NCBI GenBank assembly: GCA_964488355.1
Contig: CAZAUJ010000004.1
Coordinates: forward strand, 1-64,000
Source: Thermoanaerobaculum sp964488355
Lineage (GTDB): Bacteria; Acidobacteriota; Thermoanaerobaculia; Thermoanaerobaculales; Thermoanaerobaculaceae
Reading direction: 5' to 3'
Length of the DNA: 64,000 nucleotides
Made by a program: the position numbers and the translations under genes. The notes beneath the pieces are model-generated. The model had not been told where the DNA came from. It did not search any database and was given only the letters and a program-made list of their open reading frames with translations. Within the stretch, counting starts at the first letter, position 1; each line of letters begins with the position of its first letter. This document shows positions 52,250-59,891 of the stretch, piece by piece.

Positions 52250-53112
52250 GGGCGAAAGCGGCGGTGGTACCAAAAGTACTGCTCGGGGTGGGCGCGAATG
52301 GCCTGCTCCAGGGCGCTATTACAGCAGGCGGCCACCTCCAGCCGCCTTTCCTCTTCGGTTTTCCCCTGGGGCTGGGGTAGTTGTTGGAGGATGAGGCGGT
52401 GCCGCCCTCCCTCCACCCGCCAACCCACCATGAGAAACAACGGCGTGCGGTAGCGGGCCACCAGGCCTGCTGGCAAGGGCAGGGTGGAAACTACCCGACC
52501 AAAAAAGGGGGCAAAAATGCCCCGGGGGCCCGCATCCTGATCGGCCACCATCACCACCGCGCAGCCTTGCTGCAGGGCCCGCAGGATCTCCCGTGGAGCC
52601 GTGCGTCCTTTGGAAATGAAGCGCACAGCCTCCCCGGGAATGGCAAGTATGAAACGGTCCACGTGGGGGTTGTGCTGCCGGCCCACCAGCAGCGCTGCGG
52701 GAATGCCCCGGGCAACCAAGGCGGTAACGTAGAGCGCCCAGGCGCCCAAGTGGGCGGTTACCAGGATGGCGCCCCTGCCCTCGCTCAAGGCCTGCTCCAG
52801 TAATGGCAAGCCTTCAATGGCCACCAGTCCCGCCACCCGCTTGCGGTCGCGGCCGGCAAAGCGCACGAACTCGGCCACCGTCCGTCCGAAATTGCGGGCT
52901 GCCGCTGGCGCAAGCCGCTGCCGCTGCCGGGACGGCAGGTCCGGCAAAGCTTGAGCCAGGTTGGCCAAAACCAGGTGGCGGCGTATCCGCAACCACCAAC
53001 CCAGCTGACCCACCGCGGCACCGCAAGCTAGAGCCACCCGCCGAGGCACAGCCCGAAGCAGCAAACTCAACAGGAACAGGCCGGCGTACTCTGCCAGGTG
53101 GCGAGCCTTCAT
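52198..53112 (-). CDS. LpxL/HtrB-like lysophospholipid/lipid A acyltransferase
   Basis: The 304-residue protein belongs to the LpxL/LpxM-like acyltransferase family (Lip_A_acyltrans), with an N-terminal hydrophobic segment (about 8-30), the block ILVTAHLGAWAL, a DQDAGPRGIFAPFFG motif and a C-terminal QYFWYHRRF typical of the group. The family motif is HX4(D/E); here the acidic residue is replaced by Ala (HLGAWA), which should weaken the usual catalytic dyad. It would acylate lipid A or another lipid at the inner membrane. Its start overlaps the tyrA stop by 4 nt, and its end lies inside the SRAP gene. Confidence 0.85.
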   Translation of the reverse strand: MKARHLAEYAGLFLLSLLLRAVPRRVALACGAAVGQLGWWLRIRRHLVLANLAQALPDLPSRQRQRLAPAAARNFGRTVAEFVRFAGRDRKRVAGLVAIEGLPLLEQALSEGRGAILVTAHLGAWALYVTALVARGIPAALLVGRQHNPHVDRFILAIPGEAVRFISKGRTAPREILRALQQGCAVVMVADQDAGPRGIFAPFFGRVVSTLPLPAGLVARYRTPLFLMVGWRVEGGRHRLILQQLPQPQGKTEEERRLEVAACCNSALEQAIRAHPEQYFWYHRRFRPYPGAGEASGAMQSGAS

Positions 53113-54215
53113 GGGCGTCCGTCGAGCACGGGAAGGGCTTCTTTGGCCAGGCGCATGAGCTGCCGGAAGCCTTCCCGGTCTCCCTTTTCTACCAGCTGCA
53201 CCAGCTCCGCAAGGCTTTTTTCCGTGGCCTGGTACACCTGGTGGCGATGGGGATTGAGCCTCTGAATGTCCAGGTAAAGGTCAGGATCCTCGGAAAGCAC
53301 GGAAAGGGCGGTAGCCGCCTGCCTTTGAAAGGTGGTGGAGGCACAGGTGGCCAGCTCTTCCGGCGTCAAACCGGAATAAGCCAAGGCTCGGCCAAAGAGC
53401 ATGCCGGTAAGGTGGGCGAGACCCAAAAGCCAGCCCATGAGGCTGTCGTGGCGGGGGAAGGGCACGGTGACGAGGTGGGTGTAAGGATGTTGCAGCAGCG
53501 GAGCCACTGCTGCCTGCTCCTCTTCCAGCGCCCCTCGGTACGCGAGGACGAAGGTGAGGGGTTGGTAGGGCGACTTGCCGGGACCAAACATGGGGTGCAG
53601 GCAGCTCACCTTGACCCCGGAGGCTTCTGCTTGCGCCAGCACCGGCTCCAGGTGGGACTTGATTGAGGCAATTTCCACAATTGCGCCTTGGGGGTTGGCG
53701 GCTACCAGCTCCGCCAGGACCTGGGGCGTGAGGCTCAAAGGCACGGCCACGAGGATGTAGGCGTAAGCAGCAAGAGGCGCCTCCTCCAGCCGGCGGTAAA
53801 GCCCCTCCTCTGGCGGCAACGACGCCCAGGCCGGGTCAACCGCGTCCACCTGGTGACCCACCAGCCGCAGGAACTGGCGGAACCAGCCACCCATAGCCCC
53901 TGCCCCGCCCAGCACCAACACCCGCTTGCCCCGCTTTTGTCGCTGTTCAATCCCCACGCGGTGTTGCCGCTCCACCGAGCCGCGGATGACCGCGGCAAAG
54001 ATGGCTTCCATCACCTCGGGGGAGACACCGCAAGCGTCAGCGTGCTGCCGGGCGCGCGTGAGCACGCGGTCCTCCACGTCCCGCACCACCACCGGAAGCC
54101 CTTGGGAGGCTTTGATGCTGCCAACCTGTGCGGCCAGCTCCATGCGTCGGCGTAGCAACTCCAGCAGGGCCCGGTCGATATCGGCAATGGCGTCACGTAA
54201 GGCCGAAAGCTCCAT
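53109..54215 (-). CDS. tyrA: Bifunctional chorismate mutase / prephenate dehydrogenase
   Basis: The 368-residue T-protein-like enzyme makes 4-hydroxyphenylpyruvate for tyrosine. The N-terminal AroQ-type chorismate mutase (about 1-90: LRDAIADIDRALLELLRRR, RARQHADACG) is followed by the dehydrogenase Rossmann domain (VLVLGGAGAMGGWFRQFL), the HPMFGPGKSPY motif and a helical C-terminal domain with AYSGLTPEELA. It is divergent from selD and transcribed toward the acyltransferase gene. GCAGGAG lies before ATG 54215, and a TAGCAT hexamer lies at 54239-54234. Confidence 0.95.
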   Translation of the reverse strand: MELSALRDAIADIDRALLELLRRRMELAAQVGSIKASQGLPVVVRDVEDRVLTRARQHADACGVSPEVMEAIFAAVIRGSVERQHRVGIEQRQKRGKRVLVLGGAGAMGGWFRQFLRLVGHQVDAVDPAWASLPPEEGLYRRLEEAPLAAYAYILVAVPLSLTPQVLAELVAANPQGAIVEIASIKSHLEPVLAQAEASGVKVSCLHPMFGPGKSPYQPLTFVLAYRGALEEEQAAVAPLLQHPYTHLVTVPFPRHDSLMGWLLGLAHLTGMLFGRALAYSGLTPEELATCASTTFQRQAATALSVLSEDPDLYLDIQRLNPHRHQVYQATEKSLAELVQLVEKGDREGFRQLMRLAKEALPVLDGRP

Positions 54216-54233
54216 CTCCTGCCTCCGCCCCCC

Positions 54234-54239
54234 ATGCTA
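54234..54239 (-). promoter_or_regulatory. -10 element of tyrA
   Basis: The minus strand reads TAGCAT preceded by GT, 18 nt before the tyrA ATG. It lies back to back with the selD promoter in a 64-nt divergent region. Confidence 0.45.
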
Positions 54240-54264
54240 ACGCAGTGCCCGGAGCGGTTCCTGC

Positions 54265-54273
54265 TGCTAGACT
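54265..54273 (+). promoter_or_regulatory. Extended -10 promoter of selD (leaderless type)
   Basis: TGC-TAGACT ends 6 nt before the ATG at 54280, with no ribosome-binding site between them. It supports the upstream ATG as the true selD start. Confidence 0.55.
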
Positions 54274-54279
54274 GCCGCC

Positions 54280-55317
54280 ATGACGCGGGAGGAGCTGTTT
54301 AAGCTCACGGAGCTGGCCAGCTGTGCGGGTTGAGCATCCAAGCTAGGTCCGGCGGACCTGCACGCAGCCTTATCCGGTTTGTCCTGGCCCTCGGATCCCC
54401 GCGTGCTGGTGGGCGCCGAGGCCATGGACGACGCGGGAGTGATACGCCTTTCGCCCGAGCTGGCGCTGGTGCAGACGGTGGATTTCTTCACCCCAATCGT
54501 GGACGACCCGGCAGATTTCGGGTTTATCGCTGCTGTCAACGCCCTTTCGGACCTTTACGCCATGGGTGCCGATCCCTTGTGCGCCATGGCCGTCTGCGGT
54601 TTTCCCCGGGATCTCTTGCCCCTTACGACCCTGCGCGAAATCTTCGCCGGCGCGGCAGCAGCTCTGGCGCGGGAAGGAGTGGCGCTTCTGGGAGGGCACA
54701 CCGTCAAGGCGCCCGAGCTCACCTACGGACTGGCGGCGACGGGGACCATTCACCCTGAGCGCGTGCGGCGAAAGCAAGGGGCTCGCCCGGGTGACCTCGT
54801 GTTGCTCACCAAGCCCCTGGGCACCGGGGTCCTGTCCACCTGGCTCAAGCGTGGCGGCTTGCCCCAAGCTTCCCTTGCCAGCCTGCTGGCCAGCATGAAG
54901 ACCTCCAACCGCCACGCCAGCGTGGTGCTGCGAGAGCGTGCCCACGCGCTCACCGACGTCACCGGCTTCGGGCTGCTGGGACACGCTTGGGAAATGGCCC
55001 AAGCCTCGCAGGTAGCGCTGGCTATTGACGTGGCCCAGGTGCCGCTGCTGCCGGGAGCGGAGGAGGCAGCGCGGGCGGGAGCGGTGCCAGGCGGGTTAAG
55101 CGCCAACCGGGCATGGGTGGCGGACAAGGTGACGGGCTGGGACGCCATACCCGAAACCTTGGCCTTGCTGCTGTGCGACCCGCAAACCTCCGGCGGCCTG
55201 TTGGCGGCGGTGCCTGAGGACGAGGTGGGTAGCTGCCTGGCCCAGCTTCCCGCGGCCGCAATGGTGGGGCGGGTGGTGGAAGGGCTGGCGGGTACCGTGA
55301 ACCTCCTCCGGGCCTAA
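54280..55317 (+). CDS. selD: Selenide, water dikinase with selenocysteine at the active site
   Basis: SelD makes selenophosphate from selenide and ATP for selenocysteine and selenouridine synthesis. Translation from ATG 54280 reads into an in-frame TGA at 54331-54333 (residue 18) in the context CAG-Sec-ASKLGPADL. This matches the family active site, where Cys or Sec is followed closely by an essential Lys (here Lys21). The frame then stays open through GAEAMDDAGVIRLS, QTVDFFTPIVDDPADFG, the metal-binding Asp motifs, LLGGHTVKAPEL and the C-terminal CDPQTSGGLL, giving 345 residues, the usual size. A bSECIS-like hairpin follows the TGA. A conventional gene call would begin at TTG 54379 and lose the active site. 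Confidence 0.93.
54331..54359 (+). promoter_or_regulatory. UGA recoding site with bSECIS-like hairpin in selD
   Basis: The TGA (54331-54333) is followed by a perfect 6-bp stem AGGTCC (54345-54350) and GGACCT (54354-54359) around a GGC loop. The loop starts 18 nt after the TGA and opens with G, as expected for bacterial SECIS elements read by SelB. A longer alternative pairing, GTGCGGGT (54323-54330) with ACCTGCAC (54356-54363), would place the UGA at the base of the stem. Confidence 0.75.
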
Positions 55318-55329
55318 GGAAACGGGCCC

Positions 55330-55358
55330 TTGTTCGCGCTAATCCCTTAATTTATACT
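55330..55358 (+). promoter_or_regulatory. Promoter of the DUF4139 gene
   Basis: TTGTTC (55330-55335), a 17-nt spacer and TATACT (55353-55358) are followed by GGAGG at 55365-55369 and the ATG. This is the most sigma70-like promoter in the window. Confidence 0.55.
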
Positions 55359-55374
55359 GGCTTCGGAGGTTGCG

Positions 55375-56805
55375 ATGAATACCAGGTTAGCAAGCGCGCT
55401 TTTAGGCCTGGGGTGCCTGACTGGGTGGCCAGCCCAAGGGGAAGAGCGAGCTGTCTCTGAGCCGGTGACGGTAGCGTCCCGGGCGGAAGAGGGGCAAGAG
55501 CTGGCCCTCACCGTGTACAACGATAACCTGGCACTGGTGCGCGACCGCCGCCAGGTGAGCCTGCCCCTGGGGGCGGCCAAGCTGGAGTTTCGTGACATCG
55601 CCGCTCAGGTGATCCCGGAAACGGTTTCCTTGCACGCGCCCGACCTGGAAGTGCTGGAGCAAAACTACGAGTTCGACCTCCTTTCTCCGCGCACGCTGCT
55701 GGCCAAGTTCCTGGGCAAGGAAGTAATTTTGGTGCGCGAAGAGCCGCGGCTGGAAGGCCCGGGGACGGTGCGACAGGAAATCCGCGGCACGCTTTTGGCC
55801 CTCAACGAGGGCAGCGTATGGCGCATTGGCGACCGGATCGTCTCCAACCCCTCTTACCGCGAGCTGATCTTCGAAAGCGTGCCCGCCAACTTGCGGGACA
55901 AGCCCACGCTTGTGTGGCTTTTGCGCGTAAACCAGCCGGGCCTCCGCCCGCTGCAAGCTACCTACCTCACCGGTGGGATTTCCTGGCGGGTGGCCTACGT
56001 CCTCAGCCTGCAGCAGGAGGGCAAGACCGGACGCTTAACTGGTTGGGTCACCCTGACCAACCGCTCAGGCGCCTCGTACCCCAAGGCCCAGCTCCAGCTG
56101 GTGGCGGGAACGGTGCACCGTGTGCGGGCGGCGGAGAGGAGGGAGGGGGTGTCCGGCGATGTGGCCAAGGCGGTGGCCCAGCCGGTGGTTCGCGAAGCCC
56201 TAGGCGAGTACCACCTTTATACCTTGCCTCGGCCCACCACCATCTTGGACCAGCAGGAAAAGCAGGTATTGCTGTTAGAGGCGGAGCCGGTGGCCGTAAC
56301 GCAGAAGCTCGTGGTGCGGGGCAACCCCGGCTCCTATTGGAGCCGGCAGGACGTTCAGCAGCAACCGGTGGAGGTGACGCTGGAGTTTGCTAACCGCGAG
56401 GCCAACAGTCTTGGGGTGCCCTTGCCGGCGGGGGTGGTCCGCGTGTACCAGCGGGATCGCCGCGGCAGCGAGCAGTTCATGGGGGAAGACCGAATCGACC
56501 ACACTCCCAAGGACGAGACGGTGCGTCTGGCGGTGGGGAACGCCTTCGATGTGGTAGCCGAACGCGCACAGACGGACTTCCGCAGCTTCGACCGGGTGAC
56601 GGAATTGGCTTTTGAGGTCCGGCTGCGCAACCACAAAGAGGACGCGGTGACGGTGGAGGTGGAGGAGAACATCGGTGGGGATTGGGAGATGTTGGCCAAC
56701 TCCCATCCGTTCCAGAAGCGTTCCGCCTTTGTGGTGGTTTTTTCTGTGCCCGTGCCCGCTCACGGGAAAGCAACCCTCAGCTACCGCGTGCGCGTGCGGT
56801 ATTAA
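55375..56805 (+). CDS. DUF4139 domain-containing secreted protein
   Basis: The 476-residue precursor has a signal peptide (cleavage near residue 22, GWPAQGEE). The DUF4139 pattern is present: an opening strand LALTVYNDNLALVRDRRQVSLPLG, the central ITYLTGGISWRVAYVL-like segment (here YLTGGISWRVAYVL), LTNRSGASYPKAQLQLVAG, and a beta-rich C-terminal part ending in ATLSYRVRVRY. Homologues are widespread but not functionally defined; they are probably periplasmic or surface beta-sandwich proteins. The gene has its own promoter and its 3' end overlaps the convergent methyltransferase by 4 nt. Confidence 0.88.
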   Translation: MNTRLASALLGLGCLTGWPAQGEERAVSEPVTVASRAEEGQELALTVYNDNLALVRDRRQVSLPLGAAKLEFRDIAAQVIPETVSLHAPDLEVLEQNYEFDLLSPRTLLAKFLGKEVILVREEPRLEGPGTVRQEIRGTLLALNEGSVWRIGDRIVSNPSYRELIFESVPANLRDKPTLVWLLRVNQPGLRPLQATYLTGGISWRVAYVLSLQQEGKTGRLTGWVTLTNRSGASYPKAQLQLVAGTVHRVRAAERREGVSGDVAKAVAQPVVREALGEYHLYTLPRPTTILDQQEKQVLLLEAEPVAVTQKLVVRGNPGSYWSRQDVQQQPVEVTLEFANREANSLGVPLPAGVVRVYQRDRRGSEQFMGEDRIDHTPKDETVRLAVGNAFDVVAERAQTDFRSFDRVTELAFEVRLRNHKEDAVTVEVEENIGGDWEMLANSHPFQKRSAFVVVFSVPVPAHGKATLSYRVRVRY

Positions 56806-57959
56806 GCGGGCCTGGCCGCCAGCGCCGCACAGTAAAAGCCAGGGTAAATCTTCAGACAGGAGGCCAAATTTTGCGGCACAAGCCGCACGAGGCGGAAGCC
56901 GGCCTTTTCCAGCACCGTCTGCCAGCCGGCAAGGGAGAGGAAGCCGGGCCGCGGACGCAGGCTGTCAGCTCCCACCGTGCGGCGGTAGCTTTCCAACAGC
57001 AGGAACGGCAACTCCAAATGCACCGGAGCCTGAGGCGCCGGGCGAATGAGCTCCCCCAACACCAGCACCCCATCGGGGGCCAACAGCTGCCCCAAGGAGC
57101 GCAAGGTGGCCGCCAGCTGGTCGGCTAGGTGCGCCACGTTAACCGCCAACACCGCGTGGAAGGTGTGCGGCTCCAGCCCTTGCTGCTGCGGAGGCACGTT
57201 CATGTCGTAGCCTTGCCAGGCCAGCTGGCACCCGGCCGGTACCAGAGGTCGAAGGGACCGCACGCCGCGTCGCAAGAAGGCGGGATGAAGCTCGGTGAAA
57301 AGGTAGAAGCTGGGGCGCTTGCCTGCCGCCTCCAGGGTAGCCAGAGCGGCCGCCGCGGCGCTCCCTCCGCCACCTCCCACCTCCGCCACCCGCGCATCAG
57401 CCGGTACGGCCCCAGCCAGGGCCAAAGCGGCCAGCGCGTTGGTGGGGGCGTAGTGCACGTTGCTATTGGCAAAGTAGGCAAACCAAAGGTCCAGGTGCTC
57501 GAGGGAAAACAACGCTTCTTCCCCGGTTTTTTCTCCCGCCAACACCGCCGGCAAGCTGGCAAACGCCAGCTTCTGCACCGCCAGCGCCGGCTCCGCCTCG
57601 GGGCAGCGATGCCGCCGTTGCTGGAGCGACCCGTCCAAATCAACGGGGGAGCTGGTTTCTGTCACGCGGAAACCGTGGTTGTTTTCTTCGGCGAGGCCGT
57701 AAAGGGCCAGAGCCTCCAGCAGCCAGCGGGCCACCGGCTGAGCTGCGGGCGGGTAGCCTCGCCGGCCGCAGAGGTCTTCCGCGGTACCTTGAAAGCCGGA
57801 AAGGGCCAGCGCCTGCTGAGCAAAACGCAGGCAGTCCCCTAGGAAAGCGTCCACCTCCTCGCAGGCTTGGGCGAAGGTGGGGGAAAAGACGTGCGGAGGA
57901 ACGTCGGCAAGGAGGGGTTGGAGCCTGGAGACCTCAATGGGAATCGGAAAGGGCCTCAC
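56802..57959 (-). CDS. SAM-dependent methyltransferase, O-methyltransferase/PKS-like
   Basis: The 385-residue protein has a helical N-terminal part (about 1-165) and a Rossmann methyltransferase core with motif I VAEVGGGGGSAAAAAL, a mid-domain NVAHLADQLAATLRSLGQLL and the strand GVLVLGELI. The arrangement resembles methyltransferase domains of polyketide synthases or small-molecule O-methyltransferases. No pathway partners are adjacent, so the substrate is unknown. The start GTG 57959 overlaps the dihydrouridine synthase stop as GTGA; a longer upstream frame is antisense-like and lies within that gene, so it is rejected. Confidence 0.8.
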   Translation of the reverse strand: MRPFPIPIEVSRLQPLLADVPPHVFSPTFAQACEEVDAFLGDCLRFAQQALALSGFQGTAEDLCGRRGYPPAAQPVARWLLEALALYGLAEENNHGFRVTETSSPVDLDGSLQQRRHRCPEAEPALAVQKLAFASLPAVLAGEKTGEEALFSLEHLDLWFAYFANSNVHYAPTNALAALALAGAVPADARVAEVGGGGGSAAAAALATLEAAGKRPSFYLFTELHPAFLRRGVRSLRPLVPAGCQLAWQGYDMNVPPQQQGLEPHTFHAVLAVNVAHLADQLAATLRSLGQLLAPDGVLVLGELIRPAPQAPVHLELPFLLLESYRRTVGADSLRPRPGFLSLAGWQTVLEKAGFRLVRLVPQNLASCLKIYPGFYCAALAARPA

Positions 57960-58930
57960 GCTGCCTCCGCCGCCTGGGAGAGGAAGGCTTCCAAAGCCTG
58001 GCGAACCGCCTGGGTTGAGCCCAGCTGCGAAAGCTGGCAGCGCAGGCTGCGTCCGCCGGGAAGACTGCGGGTGTACCACCCGAGGAAGGTCTTGAGCTTG
58101 TGGAGGGCGGTTTTTTCCTCTTCCTGCTGCAGGATGGCATCTACGTGCCAGCGGATCAGGGCTACCCGCTCTTCCCAGCTGGGGAGCCGCACCGGTCGCC
58201 CGGCCAGGAGGGCCGCAGTTTGCTGGAAGATCCAAGGGTTGGTGAGGGCCGCGCGGCCGATCATCACCCCATCGCAGCCGGTTTGGGCGAACATGCGCAG
58301 CGCAACCTCCGGACTTTGCACGTCTCCGTTGCCAATTACCGGAATGGAAACCGCTTCTTTTAGCCGGGCAATGGCCTCCCATTGGGCCAAGCCGGAAAAC
58401 ATCTGGCTGGCGGTGCGTGGGTGAAGGGTGATGGCATCCACACCCTCTCCCTCAAAGATGCGTCCCAGTTCCAGGTACGTGAGCCGGTCACTGCGCACAC
58501 CCAGGCGGAACTTAACCGTCAGCGGGATGCGCAGGCATCGCCGCACCGCTCGTACGATGCGCTGGGCCAGGGGTGGGTCAGCGGTGAGGGCCGCACCGGC
58601 GCAGCCCTTTAATACCTTGTTGGCGGGACAGCCCATGTTAATGTCACACACGTCCGCCCCCATGGCTTCAACCTGGGCGGCAGCTTCAGCCATGATTTCC
58701 GCATCCGAACCGTAAATTTGCACGGCGATTGGCCGCTCTTCCTCCACGAAGGGCAACAGCCGCAGGGTACTGGGCTTTTTCTGCACCAAGCCGTGGCTGG
58801 AGATAAACTCCATGCTCACCAACCCGCAACCCCCCAGGCGCCGAATGAGCAGGCGGAAAGTGCGGTCGGTAATGCCGGCCATAGGTGCCAGCAGCAACGG
58901 GGGTTCCAAGGAAAGGGAACCCATGCGCAT
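57956..58930 (-). CDS. dusB: tRNA-dihydrouridine synthase
   Basis: This 324-residue FMN enzyme reduces uridines in tRNA D-loops. It has the N-terminal LLAPMAGITDRTFRLLIRR, the EFISS and AVQIYGSDAE segments, the catalytic Cys in DINMGCPANKVLKG, KFRLG, TLHPRTASQMFSG, and GNGDVQSPEVALRMF with GVMIGRAALTNPWIF. The best subfamily fit is DusB, but the assignment among Dus types is by overall likeness. The ATG at 58930 lies 8 nt after TGGTATATT without a ribosome-binding site. The downstream methyltransferase is translationally coupled. Confidence 0.93.
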   Translation of the reverse strand: MRMGSLSLEPPLLLAPMAGITDRTFRLLIRRLGGCGLVSMEFISSHGLVQKKPSTLRLLPFVEEERPIAVQIYGSDAEIMAEAAAQVEAMGADVCDINMGCPANKVLKGCAGAALTADPPLAQRIVRAVRRCLRIPLTVKFRLGVRSDRLTYLELGRIFEGEGVDAITLHPRTASQMFSGLAQWEAIARLKEAVSIPVIGNGDVQSPEVALRMFAQTGCDGVMIGRAALTNPWIFQQTAALLAGRPVRLPSWEERVALIRWHVDAILQQEEEKTALHKLKTFLGWYTRSLPGGRSLRCQLSQLGSTQAVRQALEAFLSQAAEAA

Positions 58931-58938
58931 CGGTGTTC

Positions 58939-58947
58939 AATATACCA
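58939..58947 (-). promoter_or_regulatory. Extended -10 promoter of dusB
   Basis: The minus strand reads TGG-TATATT, ending 8 nt before the dusB ATG. On the opposite strand TATACC (58941-58946) could serve the divergent SDR gene. Confidence 0.5.
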
Positions 58948-58971
58948 GAGGCCTTGTGGGAGAATTCCGCC

Positions 58972-59760
58972 ATGCGTATTTCCGGCGTGGGTGTTTTGCT
59001 CACCGGTGCGAGCCGCGGCATCGGGCGTGCCCTGGCTTGGGAGCTGGCTCGCCGAGGTTGTCGGCTGGCGTTGGTGGCACGGGGGCCTCGTGACCTGCAA
59101 GCCTTGGAAGGAGAGCTGCGCGCGCATGGCGTGGTCGTCCGTACCTTTGCTGCGGATGTGGGCGATGGGGTGGCCATGACCGAGGTGGCAGGCCAAGCGG
59201 CCGATTTTCTCCAGCCATGGCAGGTGGTGATTGCCAACGCGGGGATCGGGATCCACGGACCGGGCACTGCCTTCCTGCCGGAACAGTGGCACCAGCTGGT
59301 ACGGGTGAACCTCCTGGGCGTGTGGCAGACGGTGGCGAGCTGTTTTCCCTTTTTACAAAAACCTGCGGCCATTGGGGTGGTTTCCTCCCTGTCCGCGCTG
59401 ATTCCTTACCGCGGCGGGGGTTTCTATGCGGCCACCAAATCGGCTTTGAATGCTTATTTGCGCTGCCTGCAGCTGGAGCTTCCGCCTAAAGCATGGACCG
59501 TCGGCTGGGTCTGTCCGGGGCCGGTGGCCACGGACATGATCGTTGAAGGCATACCTCACCGCAAGCTTCCGCGCGTAGCTCGTTGGCTCGTGCCGGTTCT
59601 CTCAGCGGAAAAGGTAGCCAGTGGAGTTGTACGGCTCTTGGAGAAAGGTGGGGGCGAAAAGGTTATGCCTTGGTCGGCAGCTTTCTTTGCCAGCTTCTAC
59701 CGTCACTTCCCGCGCCTGGCCGGTGTGGTCTTGCGGCTGTCAGGAGCAGGGGAAGCGTGA
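58972..59760 (+). CDS. Short-chain dehydrogenase/reductase
   Basis: This 262-residue NAD(P)-dependent oxidoreductase has the cofactor motif TGASRGIGRALA, the strand VIANAGIGIHG (NAG motif), the catalytic Ser in SSLSALIPYRGG and the YxxxK motif YAATK. It resembles the DltE/YqjQ-like SDR group with a C-terminal extension of about 50 residues that includes a possible membrane-associating helix. The ATG at 58972 is preceded by GGGAGA at suboptimal distance. An in-frame frame upstream runs into the divergent dusB gene and is not used. Confidence 0.9.
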   Translation: MRISGVGVLLTGASRGIGRALAWELARRGCRLALVARGPRDLQALEGELRAHGVVVRTFAADVGDGVAMTEVAGQAADFLQPWQVVIANAGIGIHGPGTAFLPEQWHQLVRVNLLGVWQTVASCFPFLQKPAAIGVVSSLSALIPYRGGGFYAATKSALNAYLRCLQLELPPKAWTVGWVCPGPVATDMIVEGIPHRKLPRVARWLVPVLSAEKVASGVVRLLEKGGGEKVMPWSAAFFASFYRHFPRLAGVVLRLSGAGEA

Positions 59761-59891
59761 GGTGAGCCCGAAAATTTGTTGGCAGAGAGCCGGTTGGGCT
59801 ATTGATTTTTTCTTGCGCAGCCGCCCAGGGCTTGCATCAGGGTGAGCAAATGTGGTACACAGAGACGCGGTGATGAACGGAGGCAAAAAAC

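Noticed and set aside
57960..58382. Longer methyltransferase frame over dusB
   Set aside because: The sequence is a same-strand shifted reading of dusB without family similarity. GTG 57959 is coupled by GTGA.
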